Assembly: GCA_964549375.1 (NCBI GenBank)
Contig: CAZJWF010000003.1
Span: 15,326 to 79,325, forward strand
DNA length: 64,000 nucleotides
Direction: 5' to 3'
DNA from: JAHDDY01 sp964549375
GTDB lineage: Bacteria; Pseudomonadota; Alphaproteobacteria; Rhodobacterales; Rhodobacteraceae
The stretch's first letter is position 1, and each line of letters opens with the position of its first letter. Of the stretch, positions 33,299-43,165 are shown one piece after another. The position numbers were made by a program, and so were the translations under genes. The notes beneath the pieces are model-generated. The model made no database searches. It was not told where the DNA came from and saw only the letters and a program-made list of their open reading frames with translations.

Positions 33299-34477
33299 AT
33301 GACTGAAGTTGTTATCGCATCCGCCGCCCGCACGCCGGTCGGCTCGTTCAACGGGTCGCTCTCTGGTGTGAGCGCGGATTACCTCGGCGAAGTCGCCATT
33401 CGCGGTGCGCTGGAGCGCGCCGGAGTGGACGGCAAAGACGTTGATGAAGTGATCATGGGCCAAATTCTCAGCGCCGGTGCGGGCCAAAACCCGGCGCGTA
33501 AGGCGGCTCGAAATGCGGGTTGCAGTGATGAAACCCCTGCCTGGGGAATGAACCAGCTTTGCGGTTCTGGTTTGCGCGCCGTGGCACTCGGTTATCAGCA
33601 CATCGCGATGGGCGATAACACCATCATGGTATGTGGTGGACAGGAGAGCATGTCCCAAGCGCCGCACGTTATGCACCTTCGGAATGGCACGAAGATGGGC
33701 GATTCCAAGATGCTCGACACGATGCTGTCGGATGGCCTGATGGATACGTTCCACGGTTATCACATGGGCGTCACCGCCGAGAACGTCGCCGAGAAATGGC
33801 AAATCACCCGCGACACGCAGGACGCTTTCGCGGCGGCCTCTCAGAATAAAGCCGAAGCCGCGCAAAAGGCTGGCAAGTTCAAGGATGAAATCGTTCCCGT
33901 GACGATCAAAGGCCGTAAGGGTGATACGGTCGTTGAAGCGGACGAGTACATCAAAGAAGGCGTTACCGCTGAAAGTCTTGCGAAGCTGCGGGCCGTCTTC
34001 AAAAAAGAAGACGGTACGGTCACAGCAGGGAATGCGTCGGGCATCAATGATGGCGCAGCGGCGGTTGTGCTGATGAGCAAGGAAGAGGCCGACAAACGCG
34101 GCATCAAGCCTCTCGCGACGATCAAAAGCTGGGCCAGCACCGGCCTTGATCCGGCGATCATGGGCGCCGGACCAATCTCTGCCTCGCAAAAGGCACTAGA
34201 GAAAGCCGGTTGGAAGAAAGAAGACCTTGACCTGATCGAAGCCAATGAAGCCTTTGCGGCCCAAGCCTGTGCGGTCAATAAAGAGCTTGGTTGGGATACC
34301 GATAAGGTCAACGTCAACGGCGGTGCGATTGCCATCGGTCACCCGATTGGTGCGTCGGGCGCACGTATCCTCAACACGCTATTGTTTGAGATGCAGCGCC
34401 GCGACGCGAAGAAAGGTCTCGCCACGCTCTGCATCGGCGGCGGCATGGGTGTCGCGATGTGCGTTGAGCGCGCCTAA
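33299..34477 (+). CDS. phaA: Acetyl-CoA C-acetyltransferase (beta-ketothiolase)
   Basis: The 392-residue thiolase has nucleophile Cys88 (NQLCGSGLRA), the GGQESMSQAPH region, NEAFAAQA, the His of GGAIAIGHPIGASGA, and the second catalytic Cys in LCIGGGMGVAMC. It condenses two acetyl-CoA to acetoacetyl-CoA, or runs in reverse. Length is that of biosynthetic PhaA thiolases (about 391-394). It forms an operon with phaB, and a strong terminator follows at 34528. Confidence 0.96.
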   Translation: MTEVVIASAARTPVGSFNGSLSGVSADYLGEVAIRGALERAGVDGKDVDEVIMGQILSAGAGQNPARKAARNAGCSDETPAWGMNQLCGSGLRAVALGYQHIAMGDNTIMVCGGQESMSQAPHVMHLRNGTKMGDSKMLDTMLSDGLMDTFHGYHMGVTAENVAEKWQITRDTQDAFAAASQNKAEAAQKAGKFKDEIVPVTIKGRKGDTVVEADEYIKEGVTAESLAKLRAVFKKEDGTVTAGNASGINDGAAAVVLMSKEEADKRGIKPLATIKSWASTGLDPAIMGAGPISASQKALEKAGWKKEDLDLIEANEAFAAQACAVNKELGWDTDKVNVNGGAIAIGHPIGASGARILNTLLFEMQRRDAKKGLATLCIGGGMGVAMCVERA

Positions 34478-34527
34478 CGCTGTTCACGCCGTCAAAATAG
34501 CCCGGTATTGACAGTGGCGCGAACGTT

Positions 34528-34556
34528 AAAAAACCCGGCCTAATGCCGGGTTTTTT
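34528..34556. terminator. Strong bidirectional terminator after phaA
   Basis: An inverted repeat of about 12 bp: AAAAAACCCGGC (34528-34539) and GCCGGGTTTTTT (34545-34556), with a short loop. The A-run and T-run let it work for phaA on the plus strand and for the flavoprotein gene ending at 34577 on the minus strand. Confidence 0.92.
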
Positions 34557-34576
34557 GAGGAGGGATCTGATGCGCT

Positions 34577-36232
34577 CTAAACTGCGCGCCCTGCGCAGCG
34601 GCCGGAAAACAGGCATCCGCCAAGAAACGTCCCTTCCAGAGCATTATAGCCATGATACCCTCCGCCGCCGAACCCCGCGACTTCTCCCGCTGCAAATAAG
34701 CCATTAAGCGGAGCGCCGTTCTTATCCAACACTTGACCAGTGATGTCTGTATGCAACCCGCCCAAGGATTTGCGCGTCAAGATATTCAAGCGCACTGCGA
34801 TTAGTGGCCCGTTTTTATTGTCCAAAATCTTATGTGGTTTGGCGGTACGGATCAGTTTGTCGCCGCGATAGGCCCGCGCGCCCCGCAAGGCGATAATCTG
34901 CGCGTCCTTAGAAAATGGATTGTCTAATTGCCGATCTCGTGCCTCGATCTGAGCGCGGACCAGGTCGAGCGAAATGGGCGTCTCTGGTGTCAAGGTGTTC
35001 ATCTCCTCAACCAACGCATCGAGTGTGTCTCGGACCACAAAATCTTCGCCATGCTCTTTGAAGGCTTCGACTGCGCTCGTCGCACCTGCGCCAAGCCGTT
35101 CATTCAGGACGGCACGCCATTTTCCCGACGTTAGGTCGGGGTTTTGCTCCGACCCGGAAAGCGCGAATTCCTTCTCGATAATCTTCTGAGTGAGGATGAA
35201 CCAACTATGCGAATGGCCGGTCGCCAAAATGCGTTTGAGCGTCGAAAGCGTATCGAACCCCGGCAGGCAGGGAGCCTCCATTCGCTGTCCAAGGGCGTCG
35301 AACCACATTGAGCTTGGACCCGGTAGAACACGAATTCCGTGATTGGGCCACAGAGAGTTCCAGTTCTTCACGCCCTCGCAATAATGCCACATACGGTCGC
35401 CATTGATGCTGGCCGCGCCTGCCGCTTCGGCGATACTTTGCATGTGCCCGTCCACATAGTCAGGGACGCCCGAAATCATCTCACTCGGCGCTGGGCCAAG
35501 CCGATCAACTGGCCATTGCTCTCGCACTCGGTCATGATTTCCACCGATCCCGCCCGTGCTCAGGATCACCGCGCCCGCCTTAAATTCAAATGCGCCTGTC
35601 ACACTGCGCCCGCTGCTGCGGCCTCGTTCGGCGCTGCTCGGTTCCAGAATATCCCCTGCGATCCCCGTGACGGCTCCATTGCTTGCCATCAGTTCAGTCA
35701 CGCGATGGCGAAACGCGAAGGTGAGTTTGCCTTGTGCTTGCGCTTGCCTCGCCAATTTTTCAAACGGTGCGAGTATGCCGGGGCCGGTTCCCCATGTGAG
35801 ATGAAAGCGCGGAACGGAGTTTCCGTGCCCCGATGCCAACGCGCCGCCGCGTTCAGCCCATCCAACGACCGGGAACCAGCGCATCCCTAGACCCAAAAGC
35901 CACTGCCGCATTTCTCCAGCGGCGAAATCGAGATAAGCTTCTGCTACTGCCTTGGGATTGGCGTCCTCAGTGCGGTCAAACTGTGCCGAACCGAACCAGT
36001 CTGCAGCGGCGAGATCGCGGCTGTCTTTGATCCCCATGCGCCGTTGCTCTGGCGTGTCGATCATAAAAAGGCCACCGAGCGACCAGAACGCCTGTCCACC
36101 AAGGGATCGTTCAGCTTCTTGATCAACGATCAGTACGCTACGTCCCCGCGCCGTTGCCTCGGTTGCTGCAACCAGACCAGACAGTCCGGCACCAACAATG
36201 ACAACGTCATATGTTTGTTTTGTCTCTGCCAT
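34577..36232 (-). CDS. FAD-binding dehydrogenase (KstD/fumarate reductase flavoprotein family)
   Basis: The 551-residue flavoprotein starts YDVVIVGAGLSGLVAATEA (FAD Rossmann motif) and has DQEAERSLGGQAFWSLGG after the FAD ribose strand, a VILSTGGIGGNHD strand in the middle, and the C-terminal GLFAAGEVAGFGGGGYHGYNA with GTFLGGCLFSGR, as in 3-ketosteroid dehydrogenase- and fumarate-reductase-type proteins annotated as FAD-binding dehydrogenase. There is no signal peptide, so it is cytosolic. Substrate is unknown; the family carries out desaturation or reduction next to a carbonyl. It is convergent with phaA and divergent from aceE. Confidence 0.85.
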   Translation of the reverse strand: MAETKQTYDVVIVGAGLSGLVAATEATARGRSVLIVDQEAERSLGGQAFWSLGGLFMIDTPEQRRMGIKDSRDLAAADWFGSAQFDRTEDANPKAVAEAYLDFAAGEMRQWLLGLGMRWFPVVGWAERGGALASGHGNSVPRFHLTWGTGPGILAPFEKLARQAQAQGKLTFAFRHRVTELMASNGAVTGIAGDILEPSSAERGRSSGRSVTGAFEFKAGAVILSTGGIGGNHDRVREQWPVDRLGPAPSEMISGVPDYVDGHMQSIAEAAGAASINGDRMWHYCEGVKNWNSLWPNHGIRVLPGPSSMWFDALGQRMEAPCLPGFDTLSTLKRILATGHSHSWFILTQKIIEKEFALSGSEQNPDLTSGKWRAVLNERLGAGATSAVEAFKEHGEDFVVRDTLDALVEEMNTLTPETPISLDLVRAQIEARDRQLDNPFSKDAQIIALRGARAYRGDKLIRTAKPHKILDNKNGPLIAVRLNILTRKSLGGLHTDITGQVLDKNGAPLNGLFAAGEVAGFGGGGYHGYNALEGTFLGGCLFSGRCAGRAV

Positions 36233-36586
36233 AGGGGTTTATACGGCGAGACTGGTTGCTCAGGCCAGATTTACCCAAGGGAACCTGCTTTTCCATATTT
36301 TGGCGAGAACGCCCGGAGCCTGATTGGATTGTATGCAAAGAAAAAGCCCACCAAGCTAACCCAAGTGCATTCGGTCAGGCACCGTTGCCGGATAACCTTA
36401 GAGTGTAACTCCACGCAATTTAGACAAATTTTCGGGGCTGTTCCGTCACGTCAAAGTAACTTTATGGCCATCAGGATGGGTCAAGAATAACAATCGTGCT
36501 ATTCGCCCTAAAAACCATCGAAGCCCTTGCGCAGCTTGCCGGCGGCGATATTACGTAAGGTACATGCACTAAAGGAACGTTTTGCT
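36233..36586. other. Divergent promoter region between flavoprotein gene and aceE
   Basis: The 354 bases hold the start regions of both divergent genes. Open frames present lack ribosome binding sites and good codon use. The aceE ribosome binding site (AAAGGAA, 36571-36577) is clear. I could not assign promoter elements or an operator such as PdhR with confidence. Confidence 0.5.
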
Positions 36587-39250
36587 ATGTCCGATCGTAT
36601 CGACCCCGATCCTCAAGAAACCGAAGAATGGAAAGATGCGATTGAGTCTGTCATTGCGTTTGAGGGGTCCGGTCGTGCGGATGACCTTCTGGAGGCTGCG
36701 GTTGGCGTTGCACGTCGTAACGGAGGGCACGTACCGTTTGCACGCAACACGGCCTATGTGAACACGATCCCGACGGACCAGCAGCCGACGCATCCGGGTG
36801 ACAGAGACCTTGAACGCAGCATCCGCTCGGCCATTCGTTGGAATGCGGCGATGGTGGTGCTTAAGGCAAACAAAGAAAGTTCAGAACTTGGCGGCCACAT
36901 CGCCAGTTTCCAATCCGCCGCGACGCTCTACGATACCGGCTTCATGCATTTCTGGAATGCGGAGCATGAGGGGCATGGCGGCGATCTGGTTTTTATCCAG
37001 GGACATTCGTCTCCCGGTATCTACGCGCGGTCGTATCTTGAAGGTCGTTTAACTGAAGATCAAATTCTCAATTTTCGCCAAGAAGCCGATGGGAAAGGGA
37101 TCAGCTCCTATCCCCACCCGTGGTTGATGCCCGATTACTGGCAATTCCCGACGGTCTCGATGGGCCTTGGTCCTCTGATGGCGATTTATCAGGCGCGCTT
37201 CCTGAAATATCTGCAAGGTCGTGGTCTCGCTGAAACCGGCAACCGCCATGTCTGGGCCTTCATGGGCGACGGCGAAATGGATGAACCTGAGTCGCGCGGC
37301 GCGATTTCGCTCGCGGGCCGGGAAAAGCTCGACAACTTGATTTTCGTGATTAACTGCAACCTCCAACGGCTCGATGGTCCTGTCCGCGGAAATGGGAAAA
37401 TCGTGCAAGAGCTGGAGGGCGACTTCCGGGGCGCAGGCTGGAATGTTGTCAAATGCCTTTGGGGAACCGGCTGGGACGAGCTGCTCGCCCAAGATTCCAG
37501 CGGCAAACTACGTCAGTTGATGGAAGAATGCGTCGACGGCGAATATCAGGATTTCAAGTCCAAAGACGGCACCTATATTCGCGAAAACTTCTTTGGACGC
37601 TATCCTGAGACGGCGGCGATGGTTGCCGGTTGGGATGATGCGAAAATCTGGAAGTTGACGCGCGGTGGCCACGATCCTCGCAAGGTCTTTGCCGCCTATA
37701 ACGCGGCGGTTCAACATAAAGGGCAGCCCACGCTGATCCTCGCCAAAACCGTGAAGGGTTATGGCATGGGCAATGCCGGCGAGGCGCAGAATATCACGCA
37801 CCAGCAAAAGAAGATGGGCGTTGATGACCTGCAACAATTCCATGATCGGTTTACGCTCGATTTGAGCGCGAAAGAGATCAAGGATCTTAAGCTGATCAAA
37901 TTCGAAAAAGGCAGCCCCGAAGATAATTACCTCCACGAACGGCGCAAAGCGCTGGGCGGGTATCTTCCGAACCGTCGAGAGAAGGCTGACGAAAACATCG
38001 AAATTCCGCCGCTTGAGAAATTCGGTGCGCTGCTAAAATCGTCAGGGGATCGCGAGATTTCCACGACGATGGCGTTCGTCCGCGCACTCAATACGTTGCT
38101 GCGCGACAAAACTATTGGCAAGCGGGTCGTGCCGATTGTTCCCGATGAAAGCCGGACGTTCGGGATGGAGGGAATGTTCCGCCAATACGGAATCTTCTCG
38201 CAGGTGGGGCAGCTTTACACGCCGGAAGATGCTGACCAACTGATGTACTATAAGGAAAGCACCGACGGCCAAATGCTTCAGGAAGGCATTAACGAGGCTG
38301 GTGCAATGGCCAGTTGGATTGCTGCGGCGACGGCCTATTCGACGTCAAATGTGCCGATGATTCCGTTTTACATTTACTATTCGATGTTTGGCTTCCAGCG
38401 CATTGGAGATCTTGCTTGGGCGGCAGGCGACATGCGTGCGCGGGGCTTCATGATCGGCGGTACGGCGGGGCGCACCACGCTGAACGGCGAGGGTTTACAG
38501 CACGAAGATGGCCACAGCCATTTGATGTCGGCGATGATCCCAAATTGCATCTCCTATGATCCGACTTTCCAGTTCGAAGTTGCGGTCATCGTTCAAGATG
38601 GACTGCGCCGCATGGTGCAGGAACAAGAAGACGTGTTCTATTACATGACCGTCATGAACGAAAATTACGGCCATCCGGATATGCCCGAAGGATCGGAAGA
38701 GGGCATCCGCAAGGGCATGTATCTGCTTCGTAAATCGACGAAGAAAAAAGGACCAAAAGTTCAGCTTATGGGGTCCGGTGCCATCTTGCGCGAGTCGCTC
38801 GCGGCGGCGGAGATGTTGGAAAAAGACTTTGGCATCGGTGCCGATGTATGGAGCGTCACCAGCTTTACCGAATTGAGACGCGATGCGCTCGACTGCGAGC
38901 GGTTCAACATGCTCAACCCCCTAGAAGACCAGAAAGTGCCGCACATCACCCAATGTATCGAGTCGCGAGGGGACGATCCAGTGATCGCATCGACCGATTA
39001 CATGCGGAGTTATGCGGATCAAATCCGTGCGTTTATTCCCGGCACCTTCAAGGTGCTGGGCACCGACGGCTATGGGCGCTCTGACTTCCGTGCCAAGCTG
39101 CGCGATTTCTTTGAGGTGGACCGTCGGTTCATCGCAGTGGCCGCGCTCAAGGCTCTTGCGGATGAGAATAAATCCGACAGCAAAACGGTGGCCAAAGCCA
39201 TCAAGAAATACGAAATCGACATTGATAAACCGAACCCGATGCGGGTCTAA
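36587..39250 (+). CDS. aceE: Pyruvate dehydrogenase E1 component, homodimeric type
   Basis: The 887-residue protein has the same length as E. coli AceE. Landmarks are GGHIASFQSAATLYDTGF, HWNAEHEGHGGD-type HFWNAEHEGH, the ThDP motif FMGDGEMDEPESRGA followed by FVINCNLQRLDGPVRGNGK, and the C-terminal VLGTDGYGRSDFRAKLRDFF. It decarboxylates pyruvate and reductively acetylates the lipoyl group of E2. The ATG at 36587 has AAAGGAA 9 bases upstream; an in-frame extension to 36527 is not supported. First gene of aceE-aceF-lpdA. Many alphaproteobacteria use the E1 alpha/beta form (PdhAB) instead. Confidence 0.97.
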   Translation: MSDRIDPDPQETEEWKDAIESVIAFEGSGRADDLLEAAVGVARRNGGHVPFARNTAYVNTIPTDQQPTHPGDRDLERSIRSAIRWNAAMVVLKANKESSELGGHIASFQSAATLYDTGFMHFWNAEHEGHGGDLVFIQGHSSPGIYARSYLEGRLTEDQILNFRQEADGKGISSYPHPWLMPDYWQFPTVSMGLGPLMAIYQARFLKYLQGRGLAETGNRHVWAFMGDGEMDEPESRGAISLAGREKLDNLIFVINCNLQRLDGPVRGNGKIVQELEGDFRGAGWNVVKCLWGTGWDELLAQDSSGKLRQLMEECVDGEYQDFKSKDGTYIRENFFGRYPETAAMVAGWDDAKIWKLTRGGHDPRKVFAAYNAAVQHKGQPTLILAKTVKGYGMGNAGEAQNITHQQKKMGVDDLQQFHDRFTLDLSAKEIKDLKLIKFEKGSPEDNYLHERRKALGGYLPNRREKADENIEIPPLEKFGALLKSSGDREISTTMAFVRALNTLLRDKTIGKRVVPIVPDESRTFGMEGMFRQYGIFSQVGQLYTPEDADQLMYYKESTDGQMLQEGINEAGAMASWIAAATAYSTSNVPMIPFYIYYSMFGFQRIGDLAWAAGDMRARGFMIGGTAGRTTLNGEGLQHEDGHSHLMSAMIPNCISYDPTFQFEVAVIVQDGLRRMVQEQEDVFYYMTVMNENYGHPDMPEGSEEGIRKGMYLLRKSTKKKGPKVQLMGSGAILRESLAAAEMLEKDFGIGADVWSVTSFTELRRDALDCERFNMLNPLEDQKVPHITQCIESRGDDPVIASTDYMRSYADQIRAFIPGTFKVLGTDGYGRSDFRAKLRDFFEVDRRFIAVAALKALADENKSDSKTVAKAIKKYEIDIDKPNPMRV

Positions 39251-39336
39251 GTGATCGCTGCCCTGTTACGTGCAGGGTCTTCTTCGACATAGAAGGTCTC
39301 GGTATTTTTCGAGACGGCAACGAGAGGGAAACAAGA

Positions 39337-40668
39337 ATGCCCACTGATGTGACTGTCCCTGACATCGGCGATTTCGACGCCGTTCCAATCATTGAAATCC
39401 ATATTTCGGTTGGTGACGTGATCAGCCCTGAAGACCCCTTGATTACGCTGGAAAGCGACAAGGCGGCGATGGATGTGCCGTCTCCTGTTGCGGGAACGGT
39501 AAAGGAAATCAAGGTTGCCGTTGGCGATGAAGTCAAACAAGGCTCGTTGATTCTCACGGTCGATGCGGATGCTGCTGCGGAGGCTTCGCCGGCGGAGAAA
39601 CCAGAACCAAAACACGCACCGGCACCTGAGACGGCGTCCGCGCCAAAGGCTGCGCCCCCACCGACTGTGCCAATGTCCAGCGGAGGCGCGCAACCTCAAC
39701 CCGGTGGGGCCGGTGTCGACATCCCGGATCGAGTTTATCCGCTCGCAGGCAAGTCGGATTTTTCCGATTTCTCGAATGCCCATGCGTCGCCTTCCGTGCG
39801 TCGCGCAGCACGAGAACTAGATGTCGATCTGAATCAGGTCACGGGAACCGGCGAGAAAGGCCGCATCACCAAAGACGATCTCAAACGTCATCTATCTGGC
39901 GGTGGCGGTTCGGCTGCCGCGACGGGCGGAGCAGGGATTCCGGCGGTTCCTGCGATTGATTTTTCCAAGTTCGGAGAAATCGAAGAAGTCGAAATGAGCC
40001 GAATTCAAAAGATCAGCGGTCCGGCTCTGCATCGCTCTTGGCTCAACATCCCACATGTTACGCATAATGACGAGGCGGACATCACCGAGACGGATAAATT
40101 CCGCAAACAGATGGATACGAAGGCCAAGACCGAAGGCTACCGCATCACGTTGCTGTCGTTTATCATTAAGGCCAGCGTTGCCGCGCTTCGTGAGCACTGG
40201 AAGGTGAATGCGTCGCTGCACCCTGATGGGGACAAATTGATCCGCAAACACTACTACAATATCGGCTTCGCGGCGGATACGCCGGACGGTCTGGTTGTTC
40301 CGGTGATCAAGGACGCGGATCGCAAAGGTATCGTTGAAATTTCGAAAGAACTCGGTGAATTATCCGCCAAGGCTCGTGACGGGAAACTTGGGATTGGTGA
40401 CATCACGGGTGCGAGCTTTACGATCTCTTCGCTTGGTGGAATTGGTGGAACGACGTTTACGCCGATTGTGAACGCACCAGAGGTTGCCATTCTTGGCGTG
40501 TCGCGATCAAAAATGACCCCTGAGTGGAACGGCGAAGAATTTGTCCCCCGCAATATGTTGCCGTTGTCGCTCAGTTATGATCACAGGGCGATTGATGGTG
40601 CGCTTGCCGCGCGCTTTTGCGTCACATTGAAAACGGCGATGACTGATATTCGCAACATGCTGCTGTGA
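39337..40668 (+). CDS. aceF: Pyruvate dehydrogenase E2, dihydrolipoyl acetyltransferase
   Basis: This 443-residue protein has one lipoyl domain (residues 1-75, lipoylated Lys42 in ESDKAAMDVPSP), an Ala/Pro-rich linker (about 76-135), a peripheral subunit-binding domain (SPSVRRAARELDVDL ... KGRITKDDLKRH, about 141-176), and a catalytic domain with the active-site motif DHRAIDG (His416, Asp420). E. coli AceF has three lipoyl domains; this has one. It transfers acetyl from lipoate to CoA and forms the core of the complex. It lies 86 bases after aceE and 10 bases before lpdA. Confidence 0.96.
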   Translation: MPTDVTVPDIGDFDAVPIIEIHISVGDVISPEDPLITLESDKAAMDVPSPVAGTVKEIKVAVGDEVKQGSLILTVDADAAAEASPAEKPEPKHAPAPETASAPKAAPPPTVPMSSGGAQPQPGGAGVDIPDRVYPLAGKSDFSDFSNAHASPSVRRAARELDVDLNQVTGTGEKGRITKDDLKRHLSGGGGSAAATGGAGIPAVPAIDFSKFGEIEEVEMSRIQKISGPALHRSWLNIPHVTHNDEADITETDKFRKQMDTKAKTEGYRITLLSFIIKASVAALREHWKVNASLHPDGDKLIRKHYYNIGFAADTPDGLVVPVIKDADRKGIVEISKELGELSAKARDGKLGIGDITGASFTISSLGGIGGTTFTPIVNAPEVAILGVSRSKMTPEWNGEEFVPRNMLPLSLSYDHRAIDGALAARFCVTLKTAMTDIRNMLL

Positions 40669-40678
40669 GGGAATAACG

Positions 40679-42430
40679 ATGGCAATTGAAGACATCAAAG
40701 TCCCTGATATTGGCGACTTCGACAGCGTCCCGATTATTGAAATTCACGTCGCTGAGGGCGATACCGTCAGCGTAGAAGACCCGCTGGTTACGCTTGAAAG
40801 CGATAAGGCGGCGATGGACGTTCCCTCGCCGCAGGCCGGTGTTGTCAAAGCGTTGAAAGTGAAAGAGGGCGATGAGGTTTCGCAAGGAAGCGTCATCTTG
40901 ACCTTGGAAACAGCCGCTGCGGCGGCTGCACCCGATGCGCCCAAGGCCAACGCACCAATCGCGAATGTGCCGAAAGAAAATTCAGTCGCTGGCGGTGCCA
41001 AAGCACAAGGCGACATCCATGCTGACGTCGTCGTTATCGGTGCTGGACCGGGCGGGTATACTGCCGCATTTCGCGCAGCGGATTTAGGGCTGAAAGTGGT
41101 TCTTGTCGAGCGTTGGGACATGTTGGGCGGTGTCTGCCTCAATGTAGGATGTATTCCTTCAAAGGCGCTGTTGCACGCGGCCAAAGTCATCTCAGAAACC
41201 GAGGAGATGAAGGGCCACGGCATCGTATTTGCCAAGCCCAAAATTGATCTGAAAAAGTTGCGCGACTGGAAAGAAAATGTCGTGGGTAAGCTCGTCGGTG
41301 GTCTCTCTGGTCTCGCAAAGGCTCGCAAGGTCACCGTCGTACATGGCGAAGGGAAGTTCGACGGTCCTCATATGCTGACTGTTGCGGGCAAGGATGGGGC
41401 AAAGACTATTAGCTTCGATAAGGCAATCATCGCGGCGGGATCAGAAGCCGTTCATCTGCCCTTTATCCCCCATGACGATCCGCGCGTAATGGATTCGACT
41501 GGAGCACTTGAACTTGAGGAAATTCCGAAAAAAATGCTCGTCATTGGAGGCGGGATCATCGGGTTAGAGATGGCAACGGTTTATCAGGCGCTCGGCGCAG
41601 AGATTACTGTCGTTGAGTTACTCGACGGATTGATGGCGGGGGCCGATCCTGATCTTGTTCGGCCCTGGCGCAAGGTGAACGGTTCTAAATACAAAGACAT
41701 TTTGCTCGAAACAAAGGTTACGGACGTCAAGGCGCAAAAGAATGGCCTGAAAGTCACGTTCGAAGATAAGGCCGGTGAGAGTTCTAGTAAAACTTACGAC
41801 CGTATTCTTGTTGCCGTGGGCCGCACGCCGAATGGCGACAAGCTGAATGCAGAGGCGGCAGGCGTTGCGGTTGATGAGCGCGGGTTCATTGCTGTCGATA
41901 AAACCATGCGAACGAACGTCCCGCATATCTTTGCGATTGGTGATTTGGTGGGACAGCCTATGCTCGCGCATAAAGCTGTCCACGAGGCAAAGGTCGCTGC
42001 GGAGATCTGCGCCGGACACAAGTCGGCCTTTGATGCAAAGGTGATCCCATCTGTTGCTTACACTGACCCCGAAGTGGCTTGGGTCGGGCTGACCGAGCTT
42101 GAGGCCAAGGAACAGGGTATCAAGATCGAGAAGGGCGTCTTCCCTTGGGCGGCTTCGGGGCGCTCGCTCGCGAATGGCCGGGACGAAGGCATGACCAAGG
42201 TTTTGTTTGATCCTGAAACCAATCGGATTGTTGGTGCCGGGATTGTCGGAACGTCAGCAGGAGATTTAATCGCCGAAGCAGGCCTTGCTATTGAGATGGG
42301 CGCGGACGCGCATGATATTGCGCTGACAATTCACCCGCATCCGACCCTGTCTGAAACCGTCGCAATGGCCACAGAGATGTTTGATGGAACGATCACAGAC
42401 CTGATGCCACCGAAGAAAAAGTCGAGCTAA
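40679..42430 (+). CDS. lpdA: Dihydrolipoyl dehydrogenase (E3) with N-terminal lipoyl domain
   Basis: The 583-residue protein is about 110 residues longer than plain E3. Residues 1-78 form a lipoyl domain nearly identical in pattern to that of the E2 encoded just upstream (Lys43 in ESDKAAMDVPSP). After an Ala-rich linker comes the flavoprotein: VVVIGAGPGGYTAAFRAADLG, redox disulfide Cys153-x4-Cys158 (GGVCLNVGCIPSKAL), the NAD motif VIGGGIIGLEMATVY, and the catalytic HPHPTLSET loop. It reoxidises dihydrolipoate with NAD+. The stop at 42430 directly abuts the next start. Confidence 0.96.
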   Translation: MAIEDIKVPDIGDFDSVPIIEIHVAEGDTVSVEDPLVTLESDKAAMDVPSPQAGVVKALKVKEGDEVSQGSVILTLETAAAAAAPDAPKANAPIANVPKENSVAGGAKAQGDIHADVVVIGAGPGGYTAAFRAADLGLKVVLVERWDMLGGVCLNVGCIPSKALLHAAKVISETEEMKGHGIVFAKPKIDLKKLRDWKENVVGKLVGGLSGLAKARKVTVVHGEGKFDGPHMLTVAGKDGAKTISFDKAIIAAGSEAVHLPFIPHDDPRVMDSTGALELEEIPKKMLVIGGGIIGLEMATVYQALGAEITVVELLDGLMAGADPDLVRPWRKVNGSKYKDILLETKVTDVKAQKNGLKVTFEDKAGESSSKTYDRILVAVGRTPNGDKLNAEAAGVAVDERGFIAVDKTMRTNVPHIFAIGDLVGQPMLAHKAVHEAKVAAEICAGHKSAFDAKVIPSVAYTDPEVAWVGLTELEAKEQGIKIEKGVFPWAASGRSLANGRDEGMTKVLFDPETNRIVGAGIVGTSAGDLIAEAGLAIEMGADAHDIALTIHPHPTLSETVAMATEMFDGTITDLMPPKKKSS

Positions 42431-43165
42431 GTGACAAATCCCCCGCCCCAACGGCGCAGAATTCACGATGTTGACGCGATCCTGAGAGAAAAGCGCGACA
42501 TCACCTTACGTGCCAAGATCGACATGCGGTTTTTGCACGAGGATTTTTCGCGCGATTTAATTGTGCAGCAGGTCGCGTCGGCAACGCAAATCCTCGATGT
42601 TGGTGCGTCGATGCGCGATCATCTCTCGGCCTTAGAAGGGCGTGTCGAAACACTCGATATCAATGATTTTGGAGACTACCCGGATATTTTGGGTGATGCT
42701 TGCTCGCCCTTTCCTCCTGATATGCTCGGCAAATACGATGCCGTCATCGCTCTCGCGATTTTGGAACACGTCTACGACCCTGTCGCGGCATTGAAAAACT
42801 TTCAGGATGCGCTGCGGCCTGGCGGACAGTTGTTTTTGTATGTGCCGTGGATGTGGCGCTATCATGCCAATCGTCCTTTGGAGTTTCAGGACTATCAACG
42901 CCTCAGTCGGGACGGCCTTGCTCATTTGCTGCGGGATATGGAGGATGTCACGTTGTATCCGCTGCGCGGAAAATGGGCGGCACGTATGAACTTCTTCCGG
43001 TTCTGGAAGCGGAAAGTTGAAAAGCGCTTTGGTGGCCGGTTCAACCGGATACTCGATTCCCGTGTCGATGACTGGCAAAATACGGTGCAGGCATCGGGAT
43101 ATTTCGTTTCTGCGAAGCGCGCAGCATCGCCCGGCCCCATTAATTCTGAGGCCAATATCGCTTGA
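42431..43165 (+). CDS. Class I SAM-dependent methyltransferase
   Basis: The 244-residue protein has a Rossmann-like methyltransferase core: motif I ILDVGASMRDHL, motif II ETLDINDFGDYP, motif DAVIALAILEHVYDPVAAL, and RPGGQLFLYVPW. It resembles type 11/23 methyltransferases. Motif I is less glycine-rich than usual (DVGAS). The GTG start directly follows the lpdA stop with no gap, so it is probably read through from the pyruvate dehydrogenase operon, though a shared function is not evident. Substrate unknown. Confidence 0.82.
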   Translation: MTNPPPQRRRIHDVDAILREKRDITLRAKIDMRFLHEDFSRDLIVQQVASATQILDVGASMRDHLSALEGRVETLDINDFGDYPDILGDACSPFPPDMLGKYDAVIALAILEHVYDPVAALKNFQDALRPGGQLFLYVPWMWRYHANRPLEFQDYQRLSRDGLAHLLRDMEDVTLYPLRGKWAARMNFFRFWKRKVEKRFGGRFNRILDSRVDDWQNTVQASGYFVSAKRAASPGPINSEANIA

